DNA of 64,000 bases from Stichopus chloronotus (Eukaryota > Echinodermata > Holothuroidea > Aspidochirotida > Stichopodidae): NCBI GenBank assembly GCA_021234535.1, contig CM037846.1:11300705-11364704 (forward strand), read 5' to 3'. The position numbers and the translations under genes were made by a program. The notes under the pieces are model-generated. The model worked only from the letters and a program-made list of their open reading frames with translations. It was not told the origin of the DNA and searched no databases. This document shows, in pieces, positions 46,701-60,920 of the stretch. Within the stretch, counting starts at the first letter, position 1. Every line of letters begins with the position of its first letter.

Positions 46701-49700
46701 GATACTGAGGTGTGACAATTGCTCTACAAATGCTTGCCGAAATTTTAGTGAAAACTCAAAATCATAGGGGCGAGGATGGTTCAAAAAGTCTTTCCTTGAA
46801 AAGAAAGGCTTTGCAACACTTGAGCAGAATACCAACTGATTTCTGGATTGTTTCATCAGCAGGAGAGGCCATCCATAGTTGACTGTAGCCTGACAAATTT
46901 GATTAGACCTTTAGTTCAAACATGATTCCCGGAGATCATGAAATGTCGCATCATCATGCTCACACTGGTCACTGGCGCGCATCACTGGCACGCATCACTG
47001 GCACACGTTAATCGCCACACTTGGACGGCTCACCTGCAGGTTGTAATCATGTAAGATTTTCACCAAGGAATCCCTCAAGCCCGGAATCTCCATTCCCTCT
47101 TCGATTTTCTGTGATGGAATGGAAGATCAAAAAACGACTGCCAAATCTACCGTACCGACGGACTGAAAGGGGTGCGGCTTGTTAGTGACAACAAAGTGTC
47201 TGTTGTCTAAACAGGACTTTCAAAGTCTGTAAATGGACTTTTTCGTTCTGTTGTTGCGGTCTGTTTGCTTTAACATTCGATATATGCATGACTGGAATTC
47301 ACACACTGACGGTGACTGGAGAGAACAAACTCTGACCACATTAACGATATGATGAATAACAGGTAGGTTCTTATGTGGTAGATTTAAAGAGGCATATTGG
47401 GTTATCTTGTGAAGTCCATTAAATTTTCCTAGACATGTCAAGTTTCGTTCACATACTTAAAACAAACTGTCAAACTAAGAGGATCACCATGTGTCACATA
47501 CTGAGGGAGATTAATGAAGTAATAAACGATTCAATTCGGTTTTTGAAAATTCGTGACAAGACACATTTCAGATCAGTACTAATTCATATGAACACAACCG
47601 GTACAACTTCCTGGTCAAAACTTCAAAACTTTGGACAGTTTTCTTAACTACTGGATGTGACACTTGATCAGTTATGCTAATTACAAGCCTTGCGTTGTGT
47701 TTAAATACCCTTCAAAAGCCTCATAAACTTTATTGGTATCAATTCAGTGAGCACCTTTACTATCAAAGACATCTCTATGCAGTTAACAGTTCACAATCCC
47801 TGGGGACCATAAAACCTGGGTCAGCTATTTGGGCTCTCCACTGTTTAAAACTCATTATGTAAATTACATAAATGAGGAAATACTGGGGTCCATATAGAAA
47901 GACTGATCTTTACAAAATATGTTTCAATAAAAAATGCTTGGGCTGGTAGAGAAAGATTGATCTCACCCTTATTAATATGATGGGATCCACATGTGTTCCT
48001 ATGTTGTTCAAAAGTCCTGTGATGAACACTGCAAAGTAAAAGAAAATTGTTGCTTTAAATGACTGAAAATTATTTATCAGAGATTAAAAAGGCCTTGATT
48101 GTGGAATTTGTATTATATTATTACCACTGTCGATGGTGTAAAGGAATGCTTGGTGAAGGCCAGCCCCCCCAAAAAAAAATTACTCACCCTTTAAGATTGT
48201 AAACTGACAGACACAAGATTCTAAATGAGAGGAGGGGTGGGGTTGAAGGCAATGAAAAGCTACACCAATTTTATTTGGTAGGAACTAAGATGTGCCATAA
48301 TGGTGATTGCAAGAGATGTGAAACGGAAATTTAAGTCTTAATTATAATCTATCCATTAACATCACCAACAATCATTACCCAAAACATATACGATGGGATG
48401 ACCACTAAATACAGCAGGTGCTGATGGAATGAATACTTTCACAGGCCTGGGAGTAACCAGCCAGATATCACCAAACATTCAGTGGAGTTCCTGAACATGC
48501 AAGGGACATTCATCAAACCCTGAAGTTACATCTAGCGGACGCCGACCGATCAAAAAAATAATTGTACATTTCTTATAAGTTGGGCTAATACGGCAGTGTG
48601 TGGGAGGGGCTTTGTGCTGAGTCCATTTACATACATCCACTACTGCATCGGTGTCCCTATAAAAACAGAAATTTGTGGAAAGGTGATGGGGACCAAACTT
48701 AACTTTAACTAAAGAAGGAGAAAGTCTTCACTTAAGGAATTCAAAGTCATTCTACTCAAATAACACATAAATAGCTTGAGAAAGGGCTTCCAAGGTTCCA
48801 TTCCAGACAACATCCCCCTGATGACAATTGCCCCCCCGGGACAAATTCCAACGGACAACTCCCACCCAGACAACTTCCCCTTGGGCAATCCATACCTAGA
48901 CAATTCCTAACTAGGCCAATCCCCACCCGTCCCACACTTTACCTTAACCCTTCCCATGAAGGAATAGTTGGGGGGGGGAGTTGTCTGAGGAGGCAATTTT
49001 CTGGGTCGGCAAACTTCCTGGTGGGAATCGTCCAGAGGAGGTTGTCCAAGGGGGAACTGTCCGCGGGGATGTTGTCCGGAAGGAAGTTGCCCGGTCACGA
49101 CAAGATTCGGAATCCTTATTATTTGGAATGCTTCAGTCTCGAATCTTCTTTTCTTTGATTTTGGTGCTCTTCACAAGATACTGAATTGTCACTTCCAACC
49201 AAGAAGGGAATGAGCAACCCCTTCTTTGGCTTTTTCAGCTACACTTTCCCTCCTCTCACCTGGCTTTTTGATGGATGACTCTATCAGATCCTCCCAGAGC
49301 TCTGCATCGTCTTGCTCCTTGCAGAATTCGATCGCTTTGTCTACGTCGTCCAACTCGTCGATCGTCAGACGGAGGGCCTCCTTTACGTTTCCCATGCGAG
49401 CTGAGAAGATGGAACGTCACAGATGAAGTGACAAACACAGATGTGTATGACGACAAATACATATTCCAATTCTGCATACAAATTTAAATATGATGAGACG
49501 GCAGCAAATACAGGCATGACTTAGATGATTCCCTGTCTTCTGGCATTTTTCCTTTCCTTTTTGGTAATCACAAGAGAATAGGATGGATTATAAAAAAAAA
49601 ATGAAAAATAAAGCAGTTCAGTCACACAGCTGCTATCAAGCCAAATATTGAGTAAAACAAGTCGGGTTCCATCTTGATTATTGACAAAAACAACAAGTAT

Positions 49701-52700
49701 AAGAAGGGATAAAATCAAGCAGGGTTGTTTGATTTAAATCAAGTCTAGAAAATCACAATTAAAGTCATGATTCTTTATAAAAAAAAATTTTAATTTAAAT
49801 TTATAATTTATTTGATTTAAATCACTGTTTTTTATTTAAATCACTGACTAAAATCATGACTTTTTAAAAAAGAAAAACAATAACCATGAAAAAAGTGATC
49901 AAAGAGGTTTGCAGATTTTGCTTAACTTACTCAAACATGTGACACATGCAGTTCAAACTATCCGTTATTTTGCAATACAATCACTTAATACAAAGGACAC
50001 AACTTTTTGTAAAGTTTCAATGCCACTTGGTATTTATTTACAAGTTCTCTTCCAGCAGAAGACCAGAGGGCCAGTGAAAACATTGATTTTGATGAAATTG
50101 AATCACAATTGGCCATTCATGGGTCACAAATTGGAATGCAAACTGGATTATTTCATCCCTTGCACAATCCAGTCCATTAAAGACCAGAGAAGTTTAAAAG
50201 AGGTTTTGAAGTGATGACACGGTTGTCAGTGGAGATGCAACGATCGATCTTACTGGATGGAAAACATAGCAACTGCCCATACATATAAGACATGGTTATG
50301 TACTTGCTTCTCAAGTTGTCTTTTTGTTTTCCATCCCATATGGTGACGTAATAGTAGGAGTGACGTCAGGTGCAAAACCACTATAGACTTGTAATTAGAG
50401 ATGAACAAAGCAAAGATGCAACCACTGAAGTATAGCTCAAACACTTGCTGAAATGATGTGAAATAGACTGGCACAAAAAAACAGATTCATATCAATTCAC
50501 TCTGAGTTTACTCTGGCATCGACAAAGAAGCTAAGATTTTATCAGTGTGGGTAACTAAATATGTCATCAGAGGCAAGAGGCTGGATCAGTACAGATCACA
50601 ATTGGTCATGACAAAACAAACTACAGGACAAGAAGACAAAGTACTCGAAAAAGGATTGGTCATCTGCTTATTCTCACCACCTTGACACTGGTTCATACTG
50701 CACTGCTGTAATAGTACTTAAAGGGGATACCCTGACTTGTTTTGTGACATTCACAACATTTTTCCAAACCTGTCAAAATTCCCTCACATACTTATGACAA
50801 ATGGTCAAACAAAGAGGAACCAATGTGCTATATACAAATGAAAATAAACGAGTAAGTATTCAATTTGATTTGGAAATACTTATGACTAGACATTTTTCGC
50901 ATTTGTAGTAACTCATATGCAGAGAGCCAGTAGAAATCAGGTAAAAAAATTTGGACAATTTTTGTAACTATTGAATATATAAATTGACTTATCATGCTGA
51001 TTATATGCGTTGACACCTGAATGTAACCTTCAAGATTTCCCACAAACGTAGCACTATCAACTCGATGCACCGGTTTGAAATTGCAAAACTTTGTAATGCA
51101 AGCAAAAGACAATGGATACCTCTATAAAACCCACACCTACCATACAAAAATATCATCTCAGGAACGTAATGCCTCTCCATACAAGTGTGCAGTGCCATCT
51201 GTAAGGGGTAATGGTTGCTGATCTTCAAGAAATGCATCATTTGCGTCCTGTCGTGTTCGGCGTAGAGGTCGATCAGAAGTTCGTGGAGCTCGGTGTTCTT
51301 CTGAGAATCCTTCATAAAGAGGCCGTGGAGGTACTTTAAAAGTAAGAGAACAGAGATAAGGGTCAAAACCAGAATGTACAAATGCATTGTGGTTATGATG
51401 ACTTCGTTATGAGGATTTCTATGAATCTGATGATGACTGATATATATCACGTCTACATATGCACAACTGTATACTACAGTGATGCCACACTTACACCTTA
51501 CACATGGGATCTGTCCAAGCTTCCCTCCTTGAGATACCATGTTTACAAAGTTTTCAAAATCTGACTCCTGTTGACCTCAAATGACCTTTGACCTTTACCA
51601 ATATCGACAGGGTTCTTTTACTCAATGTGATGCACCTACGTAATACATATGAGATATGTTCAAGCTTCCCTCCTTGAGATATCATGTTTACAGGGTCTTT
51701 ACAATTTGACCTCTGTTAACCCCAAAGGACCTTTGACCTCCACCAAAAACGACAGCGTTCCTTTACTATTCCTTTGGTACACCTATGTACCAAATATGAG
51801 ATTTGTACAAGCTTCCCCTGCTGAGATATCATGTTTACAAGGTAGGGCGTCATGGAAACACAAACACAAACACGTATACATGACAACAAAGGTTACGATT
51901 ATCACTGAAACAAAAAAAAAAAACGATAAAATCTGAAAACAGTGAGACAAAGCAAAAAGACAATTTCCTCTGCAAAATTGAATAAGTTGGAAGGTGTGAA
52001 TTTGTTGGAACAGTTTGGAGCCTGATTATTCATAAGAAGAGATGTCAGTGTGTGTGGAAGAGAAGGGGTCAGGGGGTAGAGGAAGAAGAAGATTCACAAA
52101 TTACCAGAGTGGATATTTGGCAGAGTTGGTCTTATGATGTTTGGTCTTTTCAGATGTTCAGTTTGCTATCCAATGGACAAACATAGAGGCAAAACTGTGA
52201 TTTACTTCTAAAAACAAAAGATCTCCCTCCAAACATATATGGCAATCTTATAACTTCTAAACCTAATTCATCAGGTTACCGTGTCATGGACAATTCACGA
52301 GACGCATACATTGCCGATTTCTGTTAATGCCGTTCCAAATATTCTGAGCAAAACATCTTCATGTGGTTAATGATGCCCCCAACTGATTCAGTACAAGAAG
52401 GACAACCTTGCCATAAAATAAGGTCGAGTATGTTAGATGTTTCATAGGCATCTCAGACAAACGGACCGACAACAAATCTCTGCACCGTGCCATAAAATGA
52501 CTCATTCATGTCAAATGGATCAATGTAATCACGAGTATGAGAATTTGACTTCCAGAAAATATCGCGTGTTCATTTCTAAGAGCAGGTGGGATGGCCCTAC
52601 TCAGAGTGACAGTCACAACACATGCAAAATATGACAGTTAGAGTAAAAATATACCAAGTAGAGGAACCTCCTGTGGTTTGTCAGCTGCTCGACGACTGAT

Positions 52701-55700
52701 TTTATCTGAAATATGAAAGAACAAAGGGGGAGAAATGGGTAAAAGTTGGACTGGCATTTCAATCTGAAGAAAATCTTTGGAGGCAACATGGAAACAATCG
52801 CACAGAAAAGTCATGGGTGAAAGATGCAACGACACAGGGCATTGGCAGAGGTATCGGATGAAGAGAAGAATAGGTACGCAGATAATGAGGAAGTTGAAAG
52901 AAATGGGGGAGGGGGGTAAACTCAGATGTGATGGGATGAATGGAGGGTAAAGAATGAACTTTGGACAAAGGAAAGACAAACTGACAGGGAAAAAAAACGG
53001 GCACACGGTAAGAGTGATGATTTTCAATCTTTGATCAACGTCTTGTGAGACACAACATCTAGTGTTTTACCAAATAAAGGGATCAACTTAACTACTTATC
53101 TGACTTTTTATTGATCGACTAGATTTGCCAGACCTGCAAACTTGCGTCAAATTTTAGTTTTGTTTCATAAAAAGCATTGGTCCCATCTACTTGTAAGAAT
53201 TAAACAAGGAAAGACACTGCTAAGTGTCAAGGAAAGGTAATCGTAAAACCGTACATGAGAAAAAAAAAATAAGATCTTTTCACTGAAGATGTCATCTGTA
53301 ACCATCTAAGCAAACGACACCATCACATCAGCACCATCCAGAGAGTGTCAGGACAACAACAAGTCATGAAGATGAGAGGGCTTATTAAAGCGGAAAGCAA
53401 CACTTTCTGGTGAAAACTTTGGGCACTAGAGGTCACTTTTAGTGACCTTAACAATTTAGATGCAAATTTGATGTATACTCAGAACTTTCATACAGTCGGT
53501 GCGGTTCAAACGTAAGCAGACGGCCAGGCAGATTTATCCAAGTCGTCCCTGTGAAGAGCTGCTTTGAGGTCAAGTCTAAGCTAAGCAGCCAGTTTCAAAC
53601 TTTGGAAGAGGTGAGATGACGAGAGAAAAGTATTCGTATTCATGAGCAATGTTACAGATGATTGGTTATGCAAAATTTAATTGTGAATTCCAAGGAAGAT
53701 ATTCATCAATCTGATCAAAGGCAAACATAAAGTAGAGAGAGAGAGGAAATGCATGAAGTCTGCACACAAGCAAGCACTCCAGACACTCAAGGAGGGCAGA
53801 GAATGCAAAGATGCAAGACCTTTCTCGTAAAAAATTACACTCACGGGAACCTTGTCTGTGTTTTCGATGAGCAGCTTCACAGCTCTCTCGTTATCGAAGT
53901 CCATCAGCATGACGATCTTATCGTTCACGGCTTTGAAGAGGTTGTACTTGTGGATGAGCTGAAAGACGTCTTTGTGTTTTAATCTACGAGACGACAAAGA
54001 GACAGACGTAGGTCAGACGTGGTAGATAAAACCAGCGAACTGTGCAAAAGGATCGATTGTATCTCTTCTTGGAAAATGATCGGAGACAGACTTCAGTTGG
54101 CTCGTGATACTTGTCACTGGCATTTCGATAAGGGATACGCAGTATGATCGGAGTGTTGCTTTTCAAGCTTTTTTATTTGAGTGGGTGTATCAGTGCACCT
54201 CAGGGATTGCGGCTACATGCGGCTACATCGACAGATACGTACACCTGTCAGGGTTGACTTTCTCTCTTGGCCAAAAGGAGAAGCATTCTGGATCTTTAGA
54301 GCCATGTGTTAGTAGTCTCACCTGACACTGTCCACAGAGGTTTCTGCAGTCTCGGAGACAAAGTGCCACACTTAAAACAAAACATCAAGATGTCATCCTT
54401 TTACTGCTGACAGGAAACAAAATCATACCTTTTCACATGGATGCATTCTTTTTCAACATTTTTTCTTTTTTGTCAATTCGCAAAGTTGAAGTACTTTATA
54501 CAGCAACACAAAGAAAGAGAGTGGGGAGGGAGAAAGTAGTTCAAATCAGTTCTCAGTTGGGGTTCTTTCATTCTGTATTAGTTTTTATCGAGTATAAGAG
54601 AGCTTCACTGATGAGATTAGACCAGAGATCAGATAAAACCAGACAGTGTCATTTGTCTGCAAATAATGGAAATCTTATGGGTATTCTGGCCATGCCACTG
54701 CAACAGAAACATGTGATGAGCATCAAGGTTATAGCAGTTGAGGTTTACTGCATCCGTTTACTTAGAATCTTGCCAAGACAATCAAACTTTGGAAAGGGTG
54801 TGCCATCGATGTGAAATGTCACGGTCTTTTTCAACGTGTCGATTAGTTCATACGCTATGACACCTTCCCTCTTCACTTACTTCAAGTAAATCGCCAACTG
54901 CTTTGTCGTAGTGATGATCGTACGAGTATAACTCTGCTAGGGCATGGAGCAAGATTGGGTTTTCGGGGAGGTCCCTCAGACGGTCGATGACGGCAGCTGA
55001 TTATGGTCATCAAGTCGTAATGATCCTGTGGCCAGTCAGTTATCAACTTGTGAAAGCCCTGCATCAAACGATTAGAGGAGGAGAGTGGAACCTGATTTGC
55101 TTTGAGCTAGAAGTGACTTTGAAGATCTCAGAAAAAATGAGACATATTTGCATCTTCAATGATGGACGGATAATTCATCCATCTTCCTTCTAGTTACAAA
55201 CCTCTCATACTTGAAGAGTGGTGTAAATAAGATGGGACATGTGACTTTAAGCTGCTATTTGTGACAAATGAATTATCTTTGGGCATTCTACAACATATCA
55301 ACATTAACCATCTGCTGACATTGGTCTGGAAGTCACGTAATCGATACAAACAGTTTGTGTTCAAAGGCATCATTTGAATTCCTTCAGAATCGTAACCTCC
55401 TTCTCGGCTTTTGGAAGTCAGCAAATCACCTGGTTTAGTTTGGAAAATTAATAGACTTGTTAACAGACTTCCCCATGGTCTGACTATTCTTATGGGGCAT
55501 GAACAGATGTAACATGATATAATTCAGTTCATATCAAACAAATAATAACAACCCAACCACCATGGGTTTCCCAACCCCCCATGCAACATCACCTCTGCAA
55601 AAAAAACCAAAAAAAAAAAAACCATAGCATCTGAGGCCATCATACAATCATAGCTTCTGAGGCAATATTACAAACATAGCAGCTGAGGTCACTGTTACAA

Positions 55701-58700
55701 CCATGACATCTGAGACCAAATTACGACATGACATCTGGGACAGTATTACGACAAAAGCATCAGCAACCATATAACAACCGTAGCATCTGAGACCATACTA
55801 CACCATAGTATCTGAGACCATATTAAAACGAGAGCATCTGCAACCATGTTACAACCATAGTATCTGGAGCATATTACAACCACAGCACCTGAGACCATAT
55901 TACAGTCATAGTATCTGATGCCATATTGATAACCATAGCATCAGATGTCATATTACAACCATAGCATCTGAGGCCATACTACAAGCATAGCTTCTGCAGG
56001 AATATTAAAACTATAGCATCTACGACCATATTACAACCATAGCATCTGAGGCCATATTACAACCATAACATCAAAGGCCATAGTACAACCATAGCATCTG
56101 AGACCCTATTACAACACCATAGCATCTGAGGCCATATTACAACTATAACATCTAAAACAGACAAAGATAAGAAAACTTTATTACTCCATCACTGAAATTT
56201 GAGTACTCGCAACATAAAAATAAAACAACAACAACAACAAAAAATAATATCTGGATAAATTTTCATTAAAATTATTCAATTGCACGTGGTAGGAATGAGT
56301 CACAGTATCTATTGGATTTTAGAGTGGGAGGTCTCAGCCTTAGGCTCTTCATTTGGTTATCCTCAGTGGGGTAAAATAATGGATGACTTTGATCATCGAT
56401 GAGAAATTTCAGTTTTGAGGTTAAGAGCTCATCATAAATAGAACCCAGGGAAGGCTGACACTCCCCAATCACATGTCCTGATTTTCTGATGATGCTATCG
56501 ATGCGTTTCTTCTCCGTATGACTAACATTTCCTCCCCAGCAGACAAGACAATAACGAAACACACCACATATGATTGAACAGTAAACCACAGACCATATCA
56601 TACAACCATAGCATGAGTCCACATAACAGCAATAGCCTCTGGCAACTAACGATACAACCATAGCATGAGTGCTTAGTACAACATAAGCATCTAAGGCCAT
56701 ATTACAACAATAACATCTACGAGCATATTACAAACAGCAATTTAAGAATACAATAACACGATGCTATACAGCATGTTACATCAACTGTCAATGTAGCAGA
56801 TGATCCTCGAAAGAAATCTCCACTCACTTCCAAGTCTTCCTTTTGCAGGAATTCATTCAGAATCATCTCATACTGGCCTTTGGGAAGTCGATAATCACCG
56901 GTGGGTACAGTAGGGGCTGATCTCGCAAAGCTGATGGAGTTTGGCGAACTGATAGACCTGTTGTTCCCACAGTTTCATGTCCTTGCCAAGGATAGATGGA
57001 CATACCCTGTGAAGGTGAGGGGGAAAACAGCGGATCAATGCATATGAAAAATGATAGCTGAAAAAAAAAATATGAGCACAGTCTGAAAGCACATTTTGCT
57101 CATACTGAATCTTTTACAGATGGGACATGTGGGTTGTTCTTGTTCACGGGTCAAAATAGTTGCACATGCAAATGAAAACCAACTCAACTGGAAAGTTTTT
57201 TTTAAGTTAAGGCATGTCTGCCCTATCACTTTAAACATCTTGGGTAAAAAAAAGAAAACATCTCCATCATTTAAAATTACTATCATGTAGTTGTTGCCTA
57301 CTCTAACAAAAGCTCAAACTCTTTCAAAACCATTTGTAATGTGTCTAAGTGCTTTCACCTAAACAAAGCACAAGAGACATCTGTGGATCATCAAAGATGT
57401 TCGGTACATGATTGTCTGCTCTTATGTAACCGACCAGTTCATTCCTAAGTGATGTTGTAGTTGTCAACACACAATGAATATTCAGTAACTAATTTGGAAA
57501 TTTGACCAATAGTAGCCACCTAAACAATATGTCTAAGTCCAAACAGTCAGGCTCATCCAAACTGGACCACTTCAACTGTCTCCAAATCTGTCAAACTTTG
57601 ATACAGTTGCTGTAATCATAACGCTTAACATGCTTCCATCTGACTTTGGTATTAATCATCACTTTTAGTGTATGATGTAGTACGTTGATGGCCAGGTATC
57701 CACAGTGTTCGAAAACATAACTTCCGCTGGGCTACAATTTAGTTGTGACATTTTACTTGGCACATGTGACACGTCTCTTACGTACAGGGGTGACGATGAA
57801 ACATCCTTAGTTTGGCAAACATGCTCAATTTTGTGCAATGTATGATGTGATAAATGTTTGTGAAAAACCAATCTGTGAGAAAAAGTGTACCAGTTTTTGT
57901 TTCTAAGTTTTTGTCACACATACAATGTACGTTAAAGAAACTTCGAATCTGAGTAGCAAATCCAAAACCGAGCCATGACATCGTCGTTTCAGTATCTGGT
58001 GCAAACACTGATAAATAATGCACTCAAGTCCAATTGACCAAAACTAATATCATTAGCAAACTGAATAAGGCATAAACAAAAAAAAAAACAAATCCACTCT
58101 CACTTGGCAGCTTCTCCATATTGCTTTTCGGATACAAGATGGGCGATGTAGTGCAGACCGACCTTCTGAACATTGAATTTATGGAGTGACTCTTCATAGC
58201 GTTTCGTGTCTTCGAGGGCTTCCTGCCAAGAAATCAAGCAGAAGAGGATGGAAGATTGCGATCAGTTTAGTACTATAGACCCCTTGCATTGATGCCATAT
58301 ACCAGCAAACGAGGGCACCCTCCATGGGGGCAAACAAACGAACAGTATACACATTGCTGCACTAGGTGAGTAGCTGCGCTGTTTCCAAACGTCGTGACCT
58401 TTGTCTAGGCTGTACCATGAACACACTTGCATTGTACCGTTAGGAAATTGATTGCCCCATTTCATGACACTGTTTCAGATATTCTTAGCAAAATCTTAAT
58501 GCTGTAAAGAACTGACCAAAATTTTTTTGACTGAAGGACAACCTTGTAACAAAATTTGACTGTCTTGTAGAGATTTGGGATGACACCCACCCACCCCCAC
58601 CCCCTTGCATGAACCCAATGCTAACATAGCAAAAGGTGTGAGAGTGGGATTTTGGACAGACATTGGGTACATTCTCTGTGAACTGCTTGTCAAATTTGTT

Positions 58701-60884
58701 ACATCGGTGGAACTGACCTCGAACCGATTGTTTTGCAGAAGCCATTCGATGTGGTCATCTTTGTTTCTCTGTTTGCTGACGATGATGTCCAACGGCGACA
58801 CAATGTAAAAGGCACACTCATCTGCCAGGTATTCTGTTGGAAGAAAAAAAACGCAGCAATTCTTGTAAGGTTCTAAAGATTTAGGTAGTTGGAATTAAAA
58901 AAAGGTCGTAACTGTAGCAACAATGGAACGAGCAAACAGATCATCTCTTGCATTGCTGATTGATGGCAAGGAAGTCATGACACTGGTATATACTGATTTG
59001 TTTTGCTTTTGTCAACAATCTAATGCTTTCAAAAGGTAACTATGAAACTGTTATCAAAACTGACGCAAAACAAATTGGTGAGAGGCAGAGAGTAGAGGGG
59101 AGGGGTGGGGTTAAACAGTCCCGTAACCAGTGGAATTTAATATATTCCCTAAGAGACTGCTTGCCAAGCCTTTAAAAGAAGCAAAATTGGTAATGTGAGC
59201 CTCAAAGGGCAGTTATTTTATGATGCTAAGTGACCACACAAGTGTGTAGGAAACCTGTGGACTTACATCTTGAAACTTATCAACGTAACAATTTTGGATC
59301 AAATTTGGCAGTGCTGCCAGCAACAAATTCAAAGATATCCCAAAAAATAAAAAACAATTATTTACTCAGACCCTGTAAGATACAACATTTGGCATGAGGC
59401 TGTGACAATTATGACCACCATGACCACCATTTGTTTAACTAAAAAGCTCATCTTTGAAAAGCCTACTTGTGACAAGGGGCATTATTTCTTTCACAAACAT
59501 ACCCAGGCTATAGTGATTAGGAGAATATTTCTGGAAACCTCTCGTCGTCAACGAATCGCTTGCCACCGTCTTGAATTCCTGACTGCTCAATGAAATTATC
59601 TTCAGCTGTGGTCTCTTACCTCCAGCCTGTTCCTCCTGTGAATGAAATGACAAAAGAACAGGATGCTACAAACCTTGTGTTTACCTTTGATCTACAACAA
59701 ACCAGAGAGGGCACGTTTGCCTTCATGACATACAGCAATGCAATAATCAAAGACCAGCATGTCCTAAAAAGAGCCTATCATTGAACGTCCCAGTTTATGC
59801 TCTGACAGTCTCAGGGGAAAAATATACATCCACACGTGTGCCCTGCAAACTATGTCGAACTATACCATCAGAAAAGCAGTACATCACTGTGACTGTTCTC
59901 TCTCTGGCTAAAGACTACTTAACAAATGAGGACACGAGATCACTGTCAACATTTAGCTGTAGATGTAAAGTGAATGTTTTTTAACAGAAGAAATTGTGTA
60001 AGTGGGACACGATGGGAACGTCAGTGCTAAGTGGAGAAGGCGGTGGGAAAAATGTCAGTGACTGACCTCTGATTTTTGTTCCTCTGTTATAAATGCCAAC
60101 ACCACCAGATCAGTGCCAAGAGGGGCAACACCACAGACAAAGAAGTCGGTGATGATGTGGTATTCTGCGAACGGTAAATGAAGACACAAAAACAGGGTAA
60201 ACAAACAAATACAGATAACACAGAGAAAATGGCAGTTTGTCAATAAATGTAGCACAATTTGAGGAAGTAAGTTTTAACAGACTTTCTTGTTACAGCTCGG
60301 TAGTAACTACAGAAGCTGAGCATGATACAAAGGAGAAAAAACAAAAATAAAACATTGGTGGCTCATTCATGAACAGAAAACTGGAGGTATAATGACCTGA
60401 ATAATTTCATTACTCATCACTCCACAAGGAAAAGATCTTGCAGGGGTTGATCAACAGTTCGCAAGAAATTATATTCCTTCTTTATTCAATAACAATGGTT
60501 TCTTAATGATTTCTAGTTCCATAATGACCTCTATCCTTTGTGACAGTTAACCCATTAGGACCTTTTTGCAATATTAGGATTTAGTCTCTACAACACGACC
60601 ACAATTCCTTGTGCACCCCAATGCACTGGTCTGCCGAAAATGGATGTGCTATCTTTACATTACTCACGGATGACGATTGACTTGCTCGGCAGGGGGGCTT
60701 CTGGTTGGTCTCTTCGGGGATCTCTTCGGGGGTCTCTCCGAGGGTCCTTGCGTTCTTCTGGTCTCTTGATGACGGTACAAATCTGAAAAAGATCAAATAT
60801 TTTCAAGAGAACGGATCCAACCTGAGTACAAGGAGAAGAAAGTTCCTCAAACAACTGAAAGAGAAAGAAAACGCGATATACATA

Positions 60885-60920
<36 letters not shown>

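Noticed and set aside
51649..51936. 95-codon plus-strand open frame
   Set aside because: It is the 140-bp tandem repeat in a VPS41 intron, with repeated peptide pieces and no family.
55610..56735. CRISPR-like regular repeats
   Set aside because: Units are degenerate and contiguous without unique spacers, and the DNA is clearly from an animal with spliced genes.
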